A stretch of 64,000 nucleotides of DNA. Origin: Apodospora peruviana. Taxonomy: Eukaryota; Ascomycota; Sordariomycetes; Sordariales; Lasiosphaeriaceae. Positions 1 to 12,309 of this stretch are shown one piece after another. Under the pieces are notes generated by a model. That model saw only the letters and a list, made by a program, of their open reading frames with translations. It was not told where the DNA came from and did not search any database. How positions within the stretch are numbered: the first letter of the stretch is position 1; each line of letters starts with the position of its first letter. The stretch is taken from assembly GCA_033439685.1 (NCBI GenBank), contig JAUEDM010000001.1, positions 5,022,001-5,086,000 on the forward strand. Reading direction: 5' to 3'. The position numbers and the translations under genes are program-made.

Positions 1-1220
1 AAATCGCGCGCCGACTACCTTGATGGCGCCAAGTCGCTCCACGATGTGTATCGTGAGTGAGAACGCCTCCCTCTCGTAAAAGATGGTCATCAGGCTTTTT
101 ATGAGCTGGCGCAGCGATTCGACCGCCGCGTTTCCCTTGGTCGTAAGCTGCAGGTGGCCTGCGATACGTTCTATCGCAAGCTCGTCCGGTCCGCGCCGGA
201 AATCGAAAGGGAAGCGCTTTACAGCCTGGACTGGCAAGTCATCCGAGGCGGCGGCGGCGGCGGCCAGAGGTGCGGCGATGATGCAAGGCGAGCGCGTCGA
301 GCGATCAATGCCGATGCCCAGCAGCCGCCGGTCACCGTGACCCGAGTAGCTGCCGCAGTTGGCTTGGCCTGCCGCTCGGAGAAGATCCATGCACTGATCT
401 TCGGCGAGGTGGAGGTGTCGTCTCTGCTCCCGCTCCCGCTCCTGCTGCCGCTGGTGCTCCCTCTGCCCAGGTCTGCGAAGAACTGTGTGCAGCCGACGAC
501 GCTGCCCGGCTTTCCCAAGGGCGTTGCCTCCGACTTCGTCAAGACCCCTACCATGCCCACATGCATGCAGCCTTGCCTTCAAGACTGCCCCGAACTTGGA
601 GGGATGGTTGACCATCGTTACCCCGACATCCTCGAGCGCCGCTATCTTGGCCTTCGCATCTGGTTCGCCCACCGAAGTGAAGGCACCGGCATGGCCCATG
701 ACATGACCCCGTACCTCACACAGACCTGCAACAAGGCCAGCAATCGGCCTACAATAAAAACATTTCCAAGTTAGGATCAAATTGTCTAGGTACCGTCACA
801 GGAAGCAGAATGATCCAGCGGGCTTACTTTGGCGTCTTGGCCCGAGCATGGTAGTCTTTGATCCAAGCTGCAGCGTCCAGCTCTCCCGTACCACCAATCT
901 CCCCGATGATGGCGATGGCGTCTGTGTCTGGGTCGGACTCTAGGACCTGCAGTGCTTCTCGGAGATCGGTTCCGGGGAGGATATCTCCGCCCACACCGAT
1001 GCACAGGCTCTGGCCAAGCCCTGCTCTTGTGGTTGAGGCCACCGCTATAGAACCATCAGCATCCAGGGGCAGTGTACGGGAAGGGGGCTCGAAGGTGGGA
1101 TATTGTACTTTCATAGCTCAGGGTTCCCGACTTGGCAATGATACCGATCCGGCCAGGGGCAAAACACGGCAACGGCTGGAAGCCTATGTGTAGAGGGTCA
1201 GTATTCGTGGAACAAGCGAG

Positions 1221-1253
<33 letters not shown>

Positions 1254-1992
1254 GGGGTCTGGCTATGGTTCCGACAGACCTATTCGACATCTGCCCACCG
1301 CAGATATGATGCCCGGCGCGTTAGGACCAACAAGTCTGGATTTTGACTGGGTCTTTAGGATGGAATGGATCTGCCGACGCCAAATCAGCTCCGATGCTTG
1401 ATCGAAAGTTTTCCCCACAGGTGAGGTCCTACCCGGAGCATATCGTGCAAGGGAATATGTTCGGCGACAGCAACCACGAGCGGTACTTCGGCTGCAATGG
1501 CCTCCTCGATGGCACCTGCGGCCTGACGAGCGGCCACGTAGATGGCTGTTGCATCCGGCTGTAGTTGCTCCATGGCCTGGCCTAATAGTTAGCTGCCAAA
1601 GGAGTGGCCAAGGTGGGAGGTTTTCCCGGGGGGGTGCTGCCGACCTGGCGCACGGTAGGCAAGACCGGAAGGCCGAGGTGCTCCCCCGTCCGGCCGGGGG
1701 TCACACCTCCAACAATTTTGGTGCCCCATGTTATCGAGTCCCTGGCATCCGCCGTGGCCTGGAACACACGACCGAGTCTGGTATCAGCAGCAGTCCTAAG
1801 CATGAAGCCAACCCGCGCCTGACCTACCTGCTTCCCTGTGAAGCCTTGGAAGATTACCCGCGTATGGCTGCCGATGCGAAGATTGGGAAGGGTTTCGGCG
1901 TAATCGTGCAGTGTCGTAGTCGTTGCAAATCGCCGGCTAAGCCGCGTGTTCTTCCCGGTTATCTGCCGGCATCGACGTATAGTCCGATACAT
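1..1992 (-). CDS. Mitochondrial succinate-CoA ligase-like protein, alpha chain fused to a shortened beta-like segment (3' end outside window)
   Basis: Seven exons join in frame: 1992-1828, 1758-1645, 1576-1433, 1370-1280, 1183-1109, 1044-828 and 748 to the edge, all GT-AG. The start at 1992 gives an Arg-rich, Ser/Thr-rich presequence ending RRFATTTT, typical of matrix import. The alpha part shows the CoA-binding GFTGKQ, IVGGVTPG, the core GRIGIIAKSGTLSYE, GVGGDILPGT and the phosphohistidine loop MGHAGAF, so the catalytic His is kept. After the alpha end (about residue 320) the frame stays open through a Gln/Arg-rich linker into RRHLHLAEDQ, which resembles a beta-chain N terminus, then a stretch like the beta-chain middle (GIDRSTRSPC, FDFRRGP, FYEREAFSLTI). 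The roughly 100 residues that should hold the first part of the ATP-grasp fold are absent between them. Alpha assignment is firm; the beta-like reading is an inference from weaker similarity. True activity and acyl substrate are unknown. Confidence 0.8.
1222..1250. repeat. (CA)n microsatellite inside an intron
   Basis: An uninterrupted CA/TG dinucleotide run lies inside the fourth intron (1279-1184) of the succinate-CoA ligase-like gene, making that intron 96 nt, longer than its 62-79 nt neighbours. Confidence 0.95.
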
Positions 1993-2421
1993 TCTGACCC
2001 GTTCTTGGTGGTGTTGAACGCGCTTTCTGAAGGTCTTATTTGCATTCCACACACATCCCACAATCACATGCGGTCTGCCTGCCTCCGGGAGGTATGAACA
2101 AACAAACAGGAAACAGCTAGATATATATACATATATGATCTGCTTCATGGGTATCGTGATGACCGAGGTATCTAGGTAGTAACAAAAAAATCCCATGTCG
2201 AGTTGCAACTGGCAATACCCAAGGTAATGAAGCAGCTGGGCCTTTCCCCCGCACCACCACACCACACCCACCTGTGTGCCTAGGCACTTCCCCTTATTAT
2301 TATTAGCAGCTGAGACGCTAAAGAGCGGAGTTTCGCAGGCAACCGAGTGCATTCGCACAATGCTTGGATGAGACTTCCAGTCCTCACCACCGGAGCTCTC
2401 CCTTTACACCCTTCTCGTCGC

Positions 2422-2450
2422 TGTTGTTGTTGTTGTTGTTGTTGTTGTTT
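2422..2450. repeat. (GTT)n microsatellite
   Basis: About nine GTT units in a row, in the upstream region of the ligase-like gene. No coding context. Confidence 0.9.
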
Positions 2451-3619
2451 TGTTTGGGTTGGGGGTGGTCGTCCTTGAAGCCGAGATTTTTAAATTCGTC
2501 CTTTGCCATTAAATTACTGGACAGTCAACCATGTTAGCTGAAAGCGCATCTCCTTATATTCGGAGACCTTGGCCGGTATCATACCATTCCATCCGGCATG
2601 CCAGGTAAGACTTTGCTAGCATACGGCATTGGTCCTCGTTTACTCCTTTCACCTTCTTGATGCAATCCAGGTACGTTTTCATGACGTGCTTGCATTCTCC
2701 TATAAATTGGGTGCGAATGAGAAACTGGCAGCGGAGTCGCGGATTGGGAGATGCTCACCATCATGATCGAGCGGAAAGCTCCCTCGTTGAGGACTCCATC
2801 ATGACATGTCGCATTAGTCAGGCGGCTCGACCGACAGCGTAAAGGAAACAGACTCACGGAGTTGGCTTTGTGGTCGGGAGGGTCCCGGGGCTTCCAAATG
2901 TGCTCATGGGTGAAGTCTTTCTCTGGCCTCTCTTGGTGTTTGTCGAAGTTGAAGCGAAAAAGTCGAGATCAAGGATTTTAATGTGGAAGGCGCGTTGACG
3001 ATTCCCGTCGTGTAATAAGCTGTATTGCGCCGTTCTCACGGGTAGGTACCTCTATCCTCGTCTTATTTCATGCAGCTGAAAATAGCGTACGGAGTCTTGA
3101 TGTTGAACAGTGGGTGAATATGCCGGCTGTCTTGGTTTCTACACGTGTAACCAGTATTCCGTAGGTAATCCATACAGATTACAGATCGGGCTACGGATAC
3201 CCAAGGTACCTAAAAGCCTCTCGTCAATCGTAAAAAATGCTTGGTATCTAAACCTGTTTGTACGACCAACTAACCATATCGGGCAAACTTGGTCGGGCTT
3301 GCTGACCTAAGGCACCAAGAGGCGCTAGGCGTTAGCTTCCATCCAGCTTAGTGCGCTGCAGGCATAATACCTGGAAATTGGGTTGATGCGCGCGATTACG
3401 TCCACTCAACGGCAAAATAACCTGTACGGATCCGTAACTCAACGGCCAAGTCTCCAGTCTCCAGTCGCCCGGACCTTTTAGGTTCGACGAAGTTCAATTT
3501 TTGGCATCCACCAGCATGATCCGAGGGCGCTGCCTCACTTCAACTGCTCTTGTCTCACAATTTTGTGTCATTCGGAGCTAAACTGGCCAGACCGAGGCGT
3601 CCACCTCCCCGTCTCGAGC

Positions 3620-3644
3620 ATAAAATAAAATAAAATAAAATAAA
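3620..3644. repeat. (TAAAA)n pentanucleotide repeat
   Basis: Five near-perfect TAAAA units about 245 bp before the dynamin start codon. As an A/T tract in a promoter it may exclude nucleosomes; that is inference. Confidence 0.85.
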
Positions 3645-3886
3645 CCTCGACATTGGCCACACGCGCCTCTCTCCGTCGCCCTTTGCATCACAAGCCACGG
3701 CCCCCTCCATCACTACCGAAACTTGTCCGGTCTTCCCAACCCAAACCCGCTACGAACGAACTCGATCGGACCACCCTTACCGTCCAGCGCTGCTAACCCG
3801 CTTGTCTCGGGCACATATCGACGCCGACATCAAGATCGAGAGATTGAGATCTGGTCTAGTCGTTGACGCGACAGAGGACCGCCGCA

Positions 3887-6494
3887 ATGGCTGCACTCGG
3901 CGATGACCTTCTGACAACCGTCAACAAGTTGCAGGATCTGGTCTTCAACACCATAGGAAACGATTCTCTCGATCTTCCCCAAATTGTATGAAACTTGCTA
4001 TCGCTACTCGCCCCTCCTATCCCCGGCGTTTGACGCGTTGACGTACTTATTACTACTGTGCAGGTTGTTGTCGGTTCCCAATCTGCTGGCAAGTCCTCGG
4101 TCCTCGAGAATATTGTCGGTCGTGATTTCCTACCTCGCGGCAGCGGTATTGTCACAAGACGGCCGCTTATTCTACAGTTGATCAACGTTCCCGAGGACGA
4201 GGCCGAGGAGATCGGACATCCTGCCTACAGGAATCCCAACCAAGCCTCCCGCAACGAGTGGGCAGAGTTCCACCACATCCCGAATCGAAGATTCAACGAC
4301 TTTGGCGACGTTAAGCGAGAAATCGAGAATGAGACCGCTAGAGTTGCCGGCAGCAACAAGGGCATCAACCGGCAGCCCATCAACCTGAAAATCTTCTCCC
4401 CGCATGTTCTGAACCTCACCCTGGTTGACTTGCCTGGACTGACAAAGGCATGAACTCCGCCCCGTCTTGATCTTGCACTCTGTGTATCCTAACCCTTTGT
4501 CTTCTAGGTGCCTATCGGAGACCAGCCGACCGATATCGAAAAGCAGACGCGCAACCTCATCTCCGAATACATCGCAAAGCCCAACAGCATTGTCCTTGCA
4601 GTCTCGCCCGCGAACGTCGACATTGTCAACTCCGAAGCCCTCAAGCTTGCCCGTCATGTCGACCCACTCGGACGGAGGACGATCGGCGTTCTGACCAAGG
4701 TCGATTTGATGGATCATGGCACAAATGCCCTTGACATCTTGTCTGGGCGCGTCTACCCTCTCAAGTTGGGCTGGATCGGTGTGGTCAACCGATCGCAACA
4801 GGACATCCAGGGTAACAAACCTATGGAGGAAGCCTTGAAATCCGAGTCCGAGTTCTTCAAGCACCACCCTGCCTACCGGAATATTGCAACCCGTTGCGGC
4901 ACGCACTTCCTCGCCAAGACGCTCAACACCACTCTAATGGCGCACATTCGGGATCGACTCCCAGATATCAAAGCGCGGCTCAACACGCTGATGGGACAGA
5001 CCCAGCAAGAACTTGCCAGCTACGGCGATATGCATTTCAGCGGAAAAGAACACCGTGGCTCTCTCATTCTGCAGCTCATGACCCGGTTTGCAACATCGTT
5101 CATCTCATCCATTGACGGGACCTCCACTGAAATATCGACCAAGGAGCTCTGTGGTGGTGCACGCATCTACTACATTTTCAATTCGGTGTTCGGAAGCTCC
5201 CTGGAGTCCATCGACCCTACCTCAAACCTGTCCGCTCTTGATATCCGGACGGCTATTCGCAATTCCACAGGCCCACGGCCTAGTCTTTTTGTGCCCGAGA
5301 TGGCTTTTGATCTACTTGTCAAGCCACAGATTAAGCTTCTCGAGATACCCAGTCAACGCTGCGTGGAGCTGGTATACGAGGAGCTCATAAAGATCTGTCA
5401 CACCTGCGGGTCCACTGAACATTCGCGGTTCCCGAGGCTACAGGCCAAGCTTATTGAGGTGGTATCAGACCTCCTCAGGGAACGGCTCGGGCCTGCCTCT
5501 ACCTATGTTGAGTCGCTGATTTCCATTCAACGGGCATACATCAACACGAACCATCCCAACTTCCTCGGTGCCGCTGCTGCAATGAGCAATGTTGTCACCA
5601 ACAAGCAGGAGAGGGAAAGGAAGCGTTTAATCCAAGAAGAGCGTGAGCGGCGTGAACGGAGACGGATGAAGGAGCTTGGCGCAAATGGCACAGATACCCC
5701 CATTGAAGAAGAGGAGGATGGCGCTGCCACGGAGAAGATGGACAGCGTCGCAATACGGAAAACTGCTGGCAAAGGGGCGCGAAGCATGTCGCCGGCAGTG
5801 CGAGACAACGGACCTGGTGGTATAACTGCAGCCTTGAATGGAGCTCGTTCAAACTCGCCTTCACGGTTGAACGGACCAGCCTTGACCGGCGCCAAGGACT
5901 CGTTCCTGAACTATTTCTTTGGAAAGGACGGTGCACTCGTGCCCGGACCATCCCCTCCTTCGCACAATCCCAACCTTGGCCGTCATGTTAGCCAGTCGTC
6001 GGAGCCAACCTTCAGCCAGAGTATGAGGAGGCCGGAGGAAAGGCCGCTGCGGTCTCCCATGCAACCAATGCGTACCGATGACGATCTGGATTTTACCAGA
6101 GCGTCCAAAGGCGCAGACTTTGTAAGATCAACTCACGAAATCTTGGTAACAGGGAATTTGTACTAACGAGGCTACTTCGCAGGGTAATAACGGAGAGCCG
6201 GCCATGACTGACCGCGAGGCAATGGAAACCGAGCTTATCCGGGCGCTCATCAGCTCCTACTTCAATATCGTGCGGGAAAGCATCGCGGACCAGGTTCCCA
6301 AGGCTATAATGCACCTCCTTGTTAACCACTGCAAGGATGTTGTGCAGAATCGACTCGTGAGCGAGCTGTACAAGGAGACGCTATTTGAAGAGCTCCTTTA
6401 CGAAGACGACGCGGTCAAGAAAGAGCGCGAGAAGTGCGAGAAACTGCTACAGACGTATCGAGAGGCGGCCAAAATTATCGGAGAAGTCATATAG
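3887..6494 (+). CDS. DNM1: Dynamin-related GTPase, mitochondrial and peroxisomal fission (Dnm1/Drp1)
   Basis: Exons 3887-3985, 4064-4447, 4508-6121 and 6183-6494 encode about 802 residues, normal for Dnm1. The GTPase domain shows G1 GSQSAGKSS (about residues 37-45), switch threonines, G3 DLPGLTK (about 155-161) and G4 TKVD (about 224-227). Middle and stalk region follow, then a Ser/Pro-rich, poorly ordered insert (about residues 560-700) containing [10 protein letters not shown], which is characteristic of Dnm1/Drp1 rather than Vps1, and a C-terminal GTPase effector domain in the last exon. The protein assembles into spirals that cut mitochondria and peroxisomes after recruitment to their outer membranes. 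The second intron (4448-4507) has a GC donor (AAAG followed by GCATGA) and a normal TCTAG acceptor; splicing there restores the conserved GLTKVPIGDQP. The start at 3887 is the first ATG of the frame. Confidence 0.96.
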
Positions 6495-7731
6495 TCGAAG
6501 CTCCTGGCGTCGAAATGACCGACACGCTCCGGCCGGGTGACTTGTGGCTCTGTAGGTTAGTGTGTATGGTAGACTCAGCGAGAGCTGGGGAAATAAGATG
6601 GTCATATATGTATGGTAGCTGGTGTTTTCTTTTTTGGGGGGAGGGGTTATGGTTTCTTTTGGCGGATTCGCTAGATATGGAGGATCTGCTTTTAAGGGTG
6701 TCTGTCGAAAGACCACTCTGCATGAGAGAATGATAGGAGTGACTATATGCTTGGAGCGGTGGACTGGGACCGGTGAACAGTCTAGAAGATGACCAGGGTT
6801 GTTGGTTGTTGATGTTGCTGTTGTTGCGATGTCGCGACGACGTGTAAACCGTATATGCTGGCTACTAAGGTACTGTTGTCACAACTCGGCCTTACCTATC
6901 ACTGTTTGAGATATAATGTAAAATCTTCTATCTGAATCATATATTGTTGAGCAGTAATGTATGTTGCCGATAGTTGATATATGTTGATATGGCTCGAGTT
7001 CCGAACTTGAGATCCAATGGGGAAGTGCTTGCTTGGCACGCCATGAGCCGCTGCGTATCCGTAATGAAGATCAGGATGGTGAAGGTGGGGCACTCGGTTT
7101 CCTTACCTTAGGTAAGCCGCAGACACGCACAGTAAAGTTTGACCACTGAGCGCGTAGCACTTCTCAACTTCCTGTCTCCGACACGAACCTTCCTCTCCGT
7201 CCCTTCAGCTTTTCTTGATTCTTTTTTTCTCTCAACTTGTGTTCTGCGAGGCAATCAAGACCCAACGACCACAACCATCGCTTGCCACACCTCGTGCAGT
7301 TCAACTCCAGGCTCTCGATATCTTCGTCAATCCCACATCCTTCGTTCCAGTTCCAATCCGACCACCGCGCCTCGCGACACCTTCCCATCCCAATCATTGC
7401 CTCGTGATACGACCACCTGGCCTCCTCTCGTCTCAAGATGCTGTGCTCGCTTCAACACATTACTATTCGGTAGAGCGTTCGTGTTGGAGCCGCTTCTGGG
7501 CTCGATCTGGCCATTGGCCGCTCGTCCTTTCAAGGAAAGAGCTCTGTCCCTGGTGGGAAACGGCTTGGTTTACGAGTTGTTGTTCCCTTATTTCCCTTCG
7601 CTTGACAAGTGTTATCCAACTTTTTGCCGTTGCATGTCAGCCTCTGCCGTCACCCGGCGAAGCTACTTGCGCGGCTTTCTTTTTCTTTGAAATATAACCG
7701 GCAGCCCTGAGCCTCTACACTTCCTGTCGTC
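6495..7731. other. Intergenic region: 3' end of the dynamin gene and leader of the F-box gene
   Basis: No supported gene. The stretch 7130-7731 is pyrimidine-rich and looks like a 5' leader. Open frames here lack ATG starts. A TACCTTAGGTAAG palindromic word lies near 7103-7115. Confidence 0.55.
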
Positions 7732-10700
7732 ATGGTCTCAGACGGACAAGTTGAGTCCGAAACAGTCGACGGATGTTCGCCTTCTGCTCAGTTATCGGAT
7801 GAGGTAGGTTTCGATAACCAGAAGTTGGGCTCTACTGTACCCAATGATACCACAGACAAGAACCACGATGCCATACATTACGTGCCGATGGAGACGGACG
7901 AAAACAACGGCAGCCTTAAAGCCACGGATACTGGCGCAGATAATGGGAACCAGATGACCGTTGTGACCACCCAGTCATCTCCGAAAACAGACGAGTTGCG
8001 TACCTCTTCGAGGAAGCGCAAGTCTCCAGGGCACAATACGGACCATGGCGAGGCGACGTGGCCCGAGGGGCCCAAGAAGGTGAAGCTGTATTCGAATGCG
8101 GACCATGCAGAGCATCATGTTAAGTCTCGGGTAACGGACAGCTCGCTAGGTCGGGACAAGTCCCTCCTCCCTACCGAGATTTGGCACCACATATTCACTT
8201 TCTGCCCCCCTAAATCCCTGGGCAATTTGTTGTGCGTCAACAAATTGTTCAACCACTCCCTTGATCCATCTTCGTCAGTTCGCCCAGAGTTTCCTGTTTC
8301 TGTCACCAAAGGTGCCCTGCGTTCCTTGGAACCCAACGCCATTTGGCAGGCTTCAAGACGACTGTTTTGGCCGCTTATGCCTACACCTCTACGATCAAAG
8401 ACCGAGCTTGATATGTGGCGACTTGCGTGCTCGCAGCGGTGTCAAAAATGCCAAAACCATGATGCTCGATTCCAAGCAACCTCATCGGATCCGTGGCAGC
8501 CTGGACCCGGACCAGATGGTGTTGCTGCCGTGTGGCCCTTTGCAAGTCGCCTTTGTCTTCCTTGTCTTTTAAAGACATCTCTCAAGGTGCGTCCGCATGA
8601 TTCTTCGGAGTAGTCGCTGTCTAACATCTTTCAGGAGGTTGACCTCTTGGTGTCGCCGTCCATACCGAACGCAATATTACCTGCACTTCCATTTGTTCTC
8701 TTGAACCAGGACTTTGTCATCGTTACGGCCAGTGCGCTGGAGTCTGGTCAGTTGCCTACTGATATGCAGATTACAAGGTTATACTCGTCTTCGGATGTAG
8801 AAGTCCTGGAGCAAGAGTTCTTGGCGGTGAAAGATATGGGCTCAGGGACTGTGGAGGAGTGGCTGAAAGGCCTCAAAGGCCGTGGTAACGACGTGCGTCA
8901 CGAGGCATCGAAATGGGAGAAGTGGGAAGGCTCTGGCGGACTTGCCAAAATGGTTACGCAACTTTACCCAGGATACGATTCTCTGCGCTCGCCCAATCCA
9001 GCCGCGGACGTGTCAATCGATTGCTCTTCAGCTAGGATATCGTCCCAGCTCCCGATATCAGCCACTAGTACCCAGTCCGGTTTTCTGAATCGTCCTGAGC
9101 GCACTATTGAGGAAGTGGCTGAGCTGAAGGCAGCCAGAAAGGCCGAAATTGAGAGACGCGCTTTACTCCTAAATCCGCCGCTCACGGCAAACGTTCTTCG
9201 TCATATTCCCTCTTTTCTGGCTGCCACGCAAATAATCACCCCAATGGATGAAAGCGCCTGGGAGCTTCTCAAGCCTCGCTTGTTGGCTCAGCAAGCAGAG
9301 GCCGAGGAGCGGGAGAGGGAAAGCGAGGCATCGAACGGGATGCCGCCAGAGCATGAAGAGCACCAGCTCGAGACCACCTTAGCTACCACAAAGGAGGCCA
9401 GAGACTTGGTCGACAAGGAATGGGAAGAGATCCAGGCGCCGGTGCGGGTAAAACTGGCGTGCTATGCAGACGAGATCGTTCGCGATAAGTGGGAGAAGGG
9501 TAAAAGATTGTCAAAAGACACTTGTTCGAAATTTGCGACAGATGTCCTCATTTACGTGCGGAAACGATTCTACGACGAAATAGCAAGGGAACACGCCGCC
9601 GCCAGAGCCGCCGGCCAAAGCCCTGCCGAAGACCCGCCGGAAGGTCCGTTCACCCAGAAGTTGACTCTGGAGAATATGAAATGGGTCTTTGATACCAAGA
9701 TCAAACCACACACCGAGTCTCATCGCAAAGAGCTCTTCTACTGCAATGGCTGCGACGGGAACTTCAAGGCTTTTGGCTTCGAGGGCGTTATCCAGCATTA
9801 CGCGGCCAAACACACAACCGCCCTCAGCGTGGGCAGTGTCGTTGTGCATTGGAGAGCAGAGTGGCCCGAACATCCACCTTTTGCATCGGAAAGTCGGCCT
9901 GTTAAGCAGCCTTACTATGGGCAAGCTTCTGTGGGACACTTCTCGCAGCACCCATCGCTTCCTCCGAGTAACTACCACTACCAGCCTCTCCCAGCACCTC
10001 CCGTGACACCTTCGTATCCGCCCCCTCCTGGACCTGGATATGGAGCGCCTCCCTATGTTGATCCTTACCAGCAACCGCCACCGCCTCAGCCTTATGCCAC
10101 CCAGGGAACATATCCGCCCTTTGTGCCGCCGACCCCCTTTGGGCAGCCGCAACCATATGTTAGCTCATCAAATCCATATTCGCCATATCAACCTCCTGCG
10201 GGTCCCTATCCTCCGCCCCCAGTCGGTGTTGATCCAGCGTCAGGTTATGCACCCCCACAAAACGGAAATCACCTTTACACTTATGGATCTCATCAGGCCA
10301 ATGGGCCGGCACCTTACCCTGTACCTGCGCCTCCGGCTTACCCCGACACTTACCTGACCAAACTCGAAGACATTGCCAGAAACTCTCGGGAGATCTGGAA
10401 CACACTGGGCAGTGTTAAAGACCTTCCTGGCAGTGCAAGGGTATTTGCCACGATTCACCACCTTGTCAAAAGGTACCGTGCGAGGTTCTACGAGACGCCT
10501 TGCTTGGCCATGTTTATTGACGGTCTATCCAACAATAAAGATATGCGTCCCGTCCGCAACATTAATGGCCTTGTTTGCAAACTCTGTCACTTCGGGCTTG
10601 GCAATGCTGCATCCGTCCACGAGGAGAGGAAAAGCTTTTCGCTACCGCAGCTGGCGAATCACTTTCAATCCAAACACGTCGAGCCGATGCAGAGAACAAA

Positions 10701-12309
10701 TTCACCCGCCGATTGGATTCTGGATATGGTATTGCTTCCTGATGTGAACGTCCTTTCCAGCGTTTGCGCTTCCGCTGGCGAAACTCAGAGAAGCCTAATT
10801 GCCGATGCTTTGCCGGAATCATTCCGACCTCAGCCTATTGCAGTCAACCAGCCGCCTTATGACCGTCAACTTAATCATACCGAACCACATCCTAGCCATT
10901 CAGTGGATCCTCAACACAGGCCCTATGAAGCAGTACCACGAACGGATATCCATATGAACGGGGAGGGTGATTCGAATGCGTATCACGTCAACAGACCGCC
11001 TGTGGCAGAATATGGGCCAAGCAATTATTCTGGATCTGGTCAGGTCAATAAGCCTTTGGGAGCGCGTAATGACGTCCAAGGCCTCACTTCACAAACCGTA
11101 AATAGTTACCTAACAGATCGGGCTCCTCTCACTGCAGCAGAAGGGGTGTATACAGATCATGACCGAGTAACGCATAGTTCTGGCAACCGTCGCTCGCCGC
11201 AAAGCTCGCGGCCAAATCGCCATCAAAACGGGACCCAGAATAACGGGAAAAAGGCCGGAAAAAATAAGCGTGGTAAAGGCCAAGACAACAACAAAGGCAA
11301 CAGGCGCCTGCTCGAGGAGGAGGTCAAGAAGGATGAAAAGGAGGCACGCCGTGAAGAAGAGAAAATCAGGGCGATGTGGGCTGCAGATAGAGCCGATACC
11401 GCACGAGCATACTCTTCTTCCACAAGGCCGGATCACGGGGAAGCTACGGGTCAACCATCCGCTTCACAAGCACCGCAAGAGCTGATCACACGCATGCCAC
11501 AGAACCACCAGAAACCACCATCACAGAAGGCTGCAGCTCCACCAGTACCTGAGAAGGAAGAGCTGAACCTCTTGGCGGCGTTGGAAATGCATCTTGACCA
11601 AGGACGGTCCCCCGCTAGCGTGAGCAATCAACATTCACCAAGCGACGTTGTCTATTTGGATGGGAGGTGCTCTGCTCTCCCGGTCGAACCAACAAGTGTG
11701 TCTCGGACGTACGCTCGCTACAGCGACGACGTCAATCGGCCGGGATCGGCAGCGCCATATGGTGGTAGGTATTATCATGCAGACGTCCCAGCAAGGGAGA
11801 GAAGTCCTCAGATGCGGCGGCTTGAGTCCGGCTACTATTCCAGGCCAGCGCCTGCCGAGAGACAAGAGGCGGGTTACAACAGGTATCGATTACGATCGGA
11901 GTATTCTGAGCAATTGCCGCGGTATGCGGACAGCACACGATATGATTTGCCTCCTCCGCGCCCGGATGACCGCGGTCATGAGCCAGCACCGCGACCAGAC
12001 TACACGCGCTACCCCGAAGAGGGACACGCTCCATCTCGTCAACCAGTCGAGCTATTCGAGATCGTGCATGTCACCGATGCGACCGGCGAATACTACATTA
12101 AACGGCCGCTCCGGCGCGAGCCAGAACCTCCCAGATATGCGTATGAAGAGGACCGAAGATTGTATCGGGACACCGATCCTTATGCCGCCTACGAGCCGGT
12201 TCGCATGCCCTCTGCGATGGATAGCCGTCCATCAGAAAGCCGCAGACGAGATGTTCGAGTTGATCCAGCATATCAGGAGGAATATGACCCAAGATTTCCG
12301 GCGGTGTAA
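7732..12309 (+). CDS. Large F-box protein with low-complexity Pro/Tyr-rich region
   Basis: Two exons, 7732-8586 and 8635-12309, give about 1508 residues; the 48-nt intron (GTGCGT...TTTCAG) removes an in-frame stop. Residues about 145-180 match an F-box (LLPTEIWHHIFTFCPP, then LLCVNKLF), which would bind Skp1 in an SCF ubiquitin ligase. Two Cys/His clusters follow: CNGCDGNF with a later HYAAKH (about residue 653-680), and CKLCHFG with NHFQSKH (about 930-965); they resemble degenerate C2H2 fingers. Between them lies a region of about 130 residues rich in Pro, Tyr and Gln. A Lys/Glu-rich stretch (about 1150-1190) could be nuclear or coiled. The N-terminal 140 residues are acidic and look disordered. 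The substrate cannot be guessed. The overall architecture seems to be a conserved ascomycete family without an assigned name. Confidence 0.85.

Larger units (their letters stand above)
1993..3886. other. Divergent intergenic region
   Basis: No convincing coding exon is seen. This is the shared upstream region of the ligase-like gene (minus) and the dynamin gene (plus). It contains a (GTT)n tract near 2422-2450, a (TAAAA)n tract near 3620-3644 and several TAGGTA/TACCTA words (for example near 2170, 3045 and 3205). The pyrimidine-rich stretch from about 3650 to 3860 looks like the promoter and 5' leader of the dynamin gene. Confidence 0.6.

Noticed and set aside
1222..1250. CA repeat as a possible Z-DNA or regulatory element
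   Set aside because: It lies inside an intron and is a plain microsatellite; nothing in the sequence points to a role.
7139..7690. 183-codon open frame directly upstream of the large F-box gene
   Set aside because: It has no ATG at its start (TTG only), its composition is Ser/Thr/Pro/Cys-rich like translated leader DNA, and no motif is visible.
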